From: Hyphomicrobiales bacterium
GTDB lineage: Bacteria; Pseudomonadota; Alphaproteobacteria; Rhizobiales; JAJFHB01
DNA: 18,286 nt
Assembly (NCBI GenBank): GCA_021775795.1
Contig: JAJFHB010000102.1
Span: 1 to 18,286, forward strand
Direction of reading: 5' to 3'
Shown here: positions 15,439 to 18,286 of the stretch, piece after piece
Layout of the letters: every line of letters starts with the position of its first letter
Position numbering within the stretch: the stretch's first letter is position 1
Made by a program: the position numbers and the translations under genes
The notes under the pieces: model-generated
Told to the model about the DNA's origin: nothing
Databases searched by the model: none
What the model saw: the letters and a program-made list of their open reading frames with translations, nothing else

Positions 15439-15444
15439 ATAATA
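15439..15444 (-). promoter_or_regulatory. Possible -10 element for MttB homologue 1
   Basis: On the minus strand the bases read TATTAT, close to the bacterial -10 consensus, 62 bases upstream of the MttB 1 ATG. The position expected for a -35 box, 17-18 bases further upstream, falls inside the dyad cluster at 15455-15481 and has no good TTGACA match. A poor -35 next to a bound activator is common for LysR-activated promoters. Assigned by eye only. Confidence 0.3.
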
Positions 15445-15454
15445 GAGCTTTCTT

Positions 15455-15481
15455 TCTCACCATAATGTGAGATAAATTCAC
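15455..15481. promoter_or_regulatory. Overlapping LysR-type operator dyads
   Basis: Two overlapping inverted repeats share one half-site. TCTCAC-N6-GTGAGA occupies 15455-15472, and GTGA-N7-TCAC occupies 15467-15481. The second contains a perfect T-N11-A LysR box (T at 15468, A at 15480). They lie near the middle of the 185-bp divergent region, 78 bp from the MttB 1 start and 81 bp from the LysR start. This is where a LysR-type regulator normally binds to control itself and its divergent target. The shared half-site could let the regulator occupy alternative positions with and without its ligand, which is inference. Confidence 0.55.
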
Positions 15482-15488
15482 CTAACTG

Positions 15489-15508
15489 GCAACACAATCT
15501 GGTGTTGC
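15489..15508. promoter_or_regulatory. Second dyad in LysR-MttB divergent region
   Basis: GCAACAC-N6-GTGTTGC is a perfect 7-bp inverted repeat, 7 bp from the overlapping dyads and 54 bp before the LysR start codon. Its arms contain the same GTG/CAC core as the neighbouring dyads, so it may be a further recognition or activation site for the same protein. As RNA it could also form a hairpin in the leader of the LysR transcript, but no T-run follows, so a terminator is unlikely. Confidence 0.5.
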
Positions 15509-15562
15509 ACCGCACAAATCAGGGGTTTGCGGCTGATTGGTGACACAGAGGGGTGAACAGAT

Positions 15563-16477
15563 TTGTCGAGACGGAGTTTTCCACCCCTTCGAGGTCTGCG
15601 GGTTTTTGAAGCCGTCGCCCGGCTTGGAAATTTTGATCTGGCTGCCCGCGAACTCAATGTCACGCGATCAGCAGTAAGCCATCAGATCCGCACGCTTGAA
15701 GACGCTGTTGGTTTTGAATTGTTTGAGAGGAATCACCGCCCTGCGCGGCTGTCCGATGCAGGCCAGACCTATTACCCGGTACTGCGGGACGCCTTCGACC
15801 GCATTGAGCAATCAACGAAAGCCCTTGCGCTTGAGCGCGATGCTGATGAGCTTGTCATCCAGGTTTACGTCACCGTCGCCCTCAAATGGCTCATCCCACG
15901 CCTTCATGATTTTGAACAGCGACACCCGGAAATGCGGGTTCGGCTGTCTACTTCCTATGTGGATTGGGACTTTGACGAGGAGCATGCCGATGTCGGCTTC
16001 ATTCTGGCGCGTCGCAAGGATGCCGGACTGCACTATCGCCCCCTCTTCCGGGCGGAACTTTCACCTGTGTGTTCGCCTTTGCTGGTGAAAGACCAGACGC
16101 TGCCGCTCGAACCCGAGGCGCTGCGCGATCACACATTGTTGCATGTCTACACAGCGCAGGAAGACTGGCGCTACTGGCTGGAAGCCGCCGGGGTGAGCGA
16201 CATCCAACCATCAGATCGCATTGCATTTGATTCTTACGTACTGGCGCAACAGGCAGCCGACGACGGACAGGGTGTGGCGATGACCCTTGGTCCGTTTGCA
16301 AAAGACGAGTTGCGCTCGGGCCGTCTCATCAAGCCCTTTGATTTTTCCGTGCCCTACGTGTGCTGGTGGGAGCTTGTGTGCTCAGCAAAAGATCGACACG
16401 CACCAAAGATTGAGAAGCTCGCAACCTGGCTTACTGAGCAGGTGCGGCTTGATCCCGAGATTGAGGAGCATTCATGA
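15563..16477 (+). CDS. LysR-family transcriptional regulator (GcvA-type)
   Basis: A 304-residue LysR-type regulator. The winged helix-turn-helix is at about residues 5-65 and contains LRVFEAVARLGNFDLAARELNVTRSAVSHQI, split here as FEAVARLGNF, AARELNVTRSAVSHQI and FELFERNHRP; the PPLRGLRVFEA start and the VSHQIRTLE helix are typical of the GcvA subgroup. The effector domain (about 90-300) includes VTVALKWLIPRLHDFEQRHPEMRV and the characteristic acidic loop of GcvA-like proteins. Translation appears to start at TTG, with GAGGGG 9 bases upstream; no nearby ATG or GTG fits the frame. It lies between two MttB-family genes, divergent from one and upstream of the other in the same direction, so both are likely targets. 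The inducer is presumably the methylated amine or a product of its metabolism, which is inference. Confidence 0.93.
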   Translation: MSRRSFPPLRGLRVFEAVARLGNFDLAARELNVTRSAVSHQIRTLEDAVGFELFERNHRPARLSDAGQTYYPVLRDAFDRIEQSTKALALERDADELVIQVYVTVALKWLIPRLHDFEQRHPEMRVRLSTSYVDWDFDEEHADVGFILARRKDAGLHYRPLFRAELSPVCSPLLVKDQTLPLEPEALRDHTLLHVYTAQEDWRYWLEAAGVSDIQPSDRIAFDSYVLAQQAADDGQGVAMTLGPFAKDELRSGRLIKPFDFSVPYVCWWELVCSAKDRHAPKIEKLATWLTEQVRLDPEIEEHS

Positions 16478-16635
16478 GGGTTGGAACCAATTAGGGGTGT
16501 ATAGGCGCGTCCGACCATGTAGCAGTGGTGCATTGCTTTGTACGGGAAGGTGGATTTGCGCACTAACTCTTCTAGCGCATACGTCAAAATTCCTTTCAGA
16601 GCCGGCGCACCCAGTGAACAACAGGAACCCTGCCC

Positions 16636-18210
16636 ATGAGCGTAGAGGCTGAGAGCACAAGCGAACCGGTACAACGCGGGCGACGCGGCGGCGGGCGGCG
16701 GGAACGTGCCAGCAATGCCGGCTCGAGCATCGAGCAACTTGCCTGGAAGCAACCGCGGATGCGCTTCGAACCCCTCAAGATCGTCTCAGATGACGAAATT
16801 GAATCCATCCACGAGGCCTCTCTTATTGTGTTGCAGGAAATGGGAATCGACTTTCTTTTGCCTGAAGCGCGGGCGATGCTCAAAAAGGCCGGCGCCGACG
16901 TAGATCCAAATTCCGAGCGCGTGCGCATGGATCGCGGTCTGGTGGAGCAGGCACTCAGCACGGTGCCAAAGCAATTCACTCTGCACGCGCGAAATCCGGC
17001 ACATAACCTCGTCATGGGTGGCGATTACATGTCATTTGGCTGTGTCTCAAGCCCGCCCAATTCTTCTGACATGTATGATGGCCGACGCGCAGGCAACACC
17101 AAGGACTTCCAGAATTTTCTGAAGCTTTCCCAGTATTTCAACATCATTCACGTTATTGGCGGTTATCCGGTAGAGCCCATCGATCGGCATGCCTCAACGC
17201 GGCATCTGGATTGTCTGCGTGACATGGTGCAACTCACTGACAAGGTGATCCACGCTTATTCACTGGGCATCGAGCGCATACAGGACGGTATTGAGATTGC
17301 GCGCATCGCCCGTGGGGTGAGCCATGAGCAGCTTGAGCAGGAACCCTCCCTGATCTCAATCATCAATACCAACTCACCTCGCAAGATCGACAGCCCCATG
17401 CTGCGCGGCATCATTGAAATGTCTTCGCGCAACCAGGCGATCTGCGTGACGCCGTTCACGCTTGCCGGTGCCATGGCGCCCGTTACACTAGCGGGCGCTC
17501 TGGTACAGCAAAATGCAGAGGCACTCGCAGGCCTTGTCATGACGCAGGTGGTACGGCCCGGTGCGCCTTTCATCTACGGTGGCTTCACGTCAAACGTGGA
17601 CATGAAGTCAGGCGCTCCCGCTTTTGGTACTCCTGAATACATGAAGACAGTCGTGGCCGGGGGGCAGTTGGCCCGTTTTCATGGCGTCCCCTACAGGACG
17701 TCCGGCGTCAATGCCGCCAACACGGTCGATGCACAAGCGGCCTACGAATCCGTGTTTTCCCTTTGGGGTCTTGTCATGGGTCAGGGCAATCTCATCAAGC
17801 ACGCGGCGGGCTGGCTGGAGGGCGGGCTTTGCGCGTCGTTTGAGAAATTTATCCTTGATGTCGATCTACTGCAGATGACAAGCGAGTTCCTTGAGCCAAT
17901 CAAAACCGATCCGGCATCACTGGCACTGGAAGCCATTCGCGATGTCGAACCGGGCGGGCATTTCTTCGGGACCGAGCATACGCAAGAGCGCTACCGGGAT
18001 GCCTTCTATTCCCCGATTGTTTCTGACTGGCGCAACTACGAGACCTGGTTCGACGCCGGACAGCCGCATTCCTGGCAAAAGGCAAATACGCTGTTCAAAC
18101 AGGCATTGAACGAGTATGAAACGCCAGCGCTCGATCCGGGAATTTCTGATGAACTTGACGCATTTGTGGAGAAACGTCGCGAAGAAGGTGGCGCACCAAC
18201 AGATTTCTAA
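16636..18210 (+). CDS. MttB-superfamily methyltransferase homologue 2 (non-pyrrolysine)
   Basis: A 524-residue MttB-superfamily protein, clearly a distant paralogue of the other one in the window. Shared landmarks are APVTLAGALVQQNAEALAGLV (281-301), VRPGAPFIYGGF (307-318), a DAQAAYES segment (365-372) in place of DIQAGYEK, and EPGGHFFGTEHT (438-449). There is no in-frame amber codon, so it does not contain pyrrolysine. Its N-terminus has an Arg/Gly-rich stretch (RGRRGGGRRERAS, 14-26) like that of homologue 1. AGGAA lies 8 bases upstream of the ATG. It starts 158 bp after the LysR gene; that gap shows no strong operator, but has a weak TGCGC-N13-GCGCA repeat at 16557-16579. The presumed role is demethylation of a methylated amine or betaine with transfer to a corrinoid protein encoded elsewhere. 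Low similarity to homologue 1 suggests a different substrate. Confidence 0.9.
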   Translation: MSVEAESTSEPVQRGRRGGGRRERASNAGSSIEQLAWKQPRMRFEPLKIVSDDEIESIHEASLIVLQEMGIDFLLPEARAMLKKAGADVDPNSERVRMDRGLVEQALSTVPKQFTLHARNPAHNLVMGGDYMSFGCVSSPPNSSDMYDGRRAGNTKDFQNFLKLSQYFNIIHVIGGYPVEPIDRHASTRHLDCLRDMVQLTDKVIHAYSLGIERIQDGIEIARIARGVSHEQLEQEPSLISIINTNSPRKIDSPMLRGIIEMSSRNQAICVTPFTLAGAMAPVTLAGALVQQNAEALAGLVMTQVVRPGAPFIYGGFTSNVDMKSGAPAFGTPEYMKTVVAGGQLARFHGVPYRTSGVNAANTVDAQAAYESVFSLWGLVMGQGNLIKHAAGWLEGGLCASFEKFILDVDLLQMTSEFLEPIKTDPASLALEAIRDVEPGGHFFGTEHTQERYRDAFYSPIVSDWRNYETWFDAGQPHSWQKANTLFKQALNEYETPALDPGISDELDAFVEKRREEGGAPTDF

Positions 18211-18230
18211 TCGTATGCTTGGAGACGTAG

Positions 18231-18286
18231 GTGCCAACGGGCCGCTCTGATAAAAAGGCGTTCGCCTATTTGATGCAGGGCACGCG
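18231..18286 (+). CDS. Start of a further gene (truncated by window end)
   Basis: A GTG codon follows a GGAG sequence by 6 bases and opens a frame of 18 full codons that runs off the window (VPTGRSDKKAFAYLMQGT). It begins 20 bp after the stop of MttB homologue 2, a spacing like that inside the other operons here. The fragment is too short to assign a family. It may be a partner of the MttB homologue, so its full sequence would be informative. Confidence 0.4.
   Translation, partial: MPTGRSDKKAFAYLMQGT

Noticed and set aside
16557..16579. TGCGC-N13-GCGCA repeat upstream of MttB homologue 2 as an operator
   Set aside because: Only 5-bp arms with a long spacer and no resemblance to the LysR-type dyads; could be chance in GC-rich DNA.
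13818..18210. Pyrrolysine (amber read-through) in the MttB homologues
   Set aside because: Both genes are full length without any internal TAG, so no read-through is needed.
1..18286. Mobile element, prophage, CRISPR or tRNA signals
   Set aside because: No transposase or integrase frame, no terminal repeats, no regularly spaced repeats and no tRNA-like fold were seen on reading through.

Overview
The window looks like a chromosomal catabolic region of a moderately GC-rich alphaproteobacterium, probably marine or soil Rhizobiales/Rhodobacterales-like. This is an inference from gene content (pyrrolysine-free MttB-family proteins with Arg/Gly-rich N-termini, a GcvA-type LysR regulator, a class III aminotransferase and several SpeB-type ureohydrolases) and from coding style; no marker gene is present. 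I see no rRNA, tRNA, CRISPR array, insertion sequence or phage gene. Coding density is high.

Layout. (1) 1-1717, plus strand: the C-terminal half of an MFS transporter, then ureohydrolase A. (2) 8873-1722, minus strand: a tightly packed six-gene operon. In transcription order it encodes an M20 carbamoylase/allantoate-amidohydrolase-like enzyme, a class III aminotransferase, an SDR dehydrogenase, ureohydrolase B, a protein made of three RidA domains, and an amidase-signature enzyme. The first three genes overlap by 4 bp and the rest are separated by about 10-20 bp. (3) 9101-10252, plus strand: a creatinase/ectoine-hydrolase-like M24 protein, divergent from the operon. (4) 15377-10265, minus strand: an MttB-family methyltransferase homologue, a PAPS sulfotransferase, a small membrane protein, a DMT/EamA transporter and ureohydrolase C. 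(5) 15563-18286, plus strand: a LysR-type regulator divergent from the first MttB gene, a second MttB-family gene, and the apparent start of a further gene.

How the genes may work together (inference). Three distinct ureohydrolases, a creatinase-fold hydrolase, an amidase and an M20 carbamoylase-type enzyme all attack C-N bonds of guanidino, ureido, amide or cyclic-amidine groups. A ureohydrolase acting on a guanidino acid gives urea and an omega-amino acid. The aminotransferase could turn that into a semialdehyde, the SDR could reduce it (or oxidise the matching alcohol), and the RidA protein could handle reactive imine or enamine intermediates. The two MttB homologues suggest removal of a methyl group from a quaternary or methylated amine. 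The whole could be a scavenging island for methylated and/or guanidino nitrogen compounds such as osmolytes, phosphagens or arginine derivatives. The substrate cannot be read from the sequence. No urease, corrinoid protein or corrinoid reductive activator lies inside the window.

Most notable: three ureohydrolases of different subtypes within 10.6 kb; the triple-RidA fusion lacking the RidA catalytic arginine; two divergent MttB homologues sharing an N-terminal RRGG-type tail; an M24 protein without recognisable metal ligands; and a dyad-rich control region between the LysR gene and the first MttB gene.
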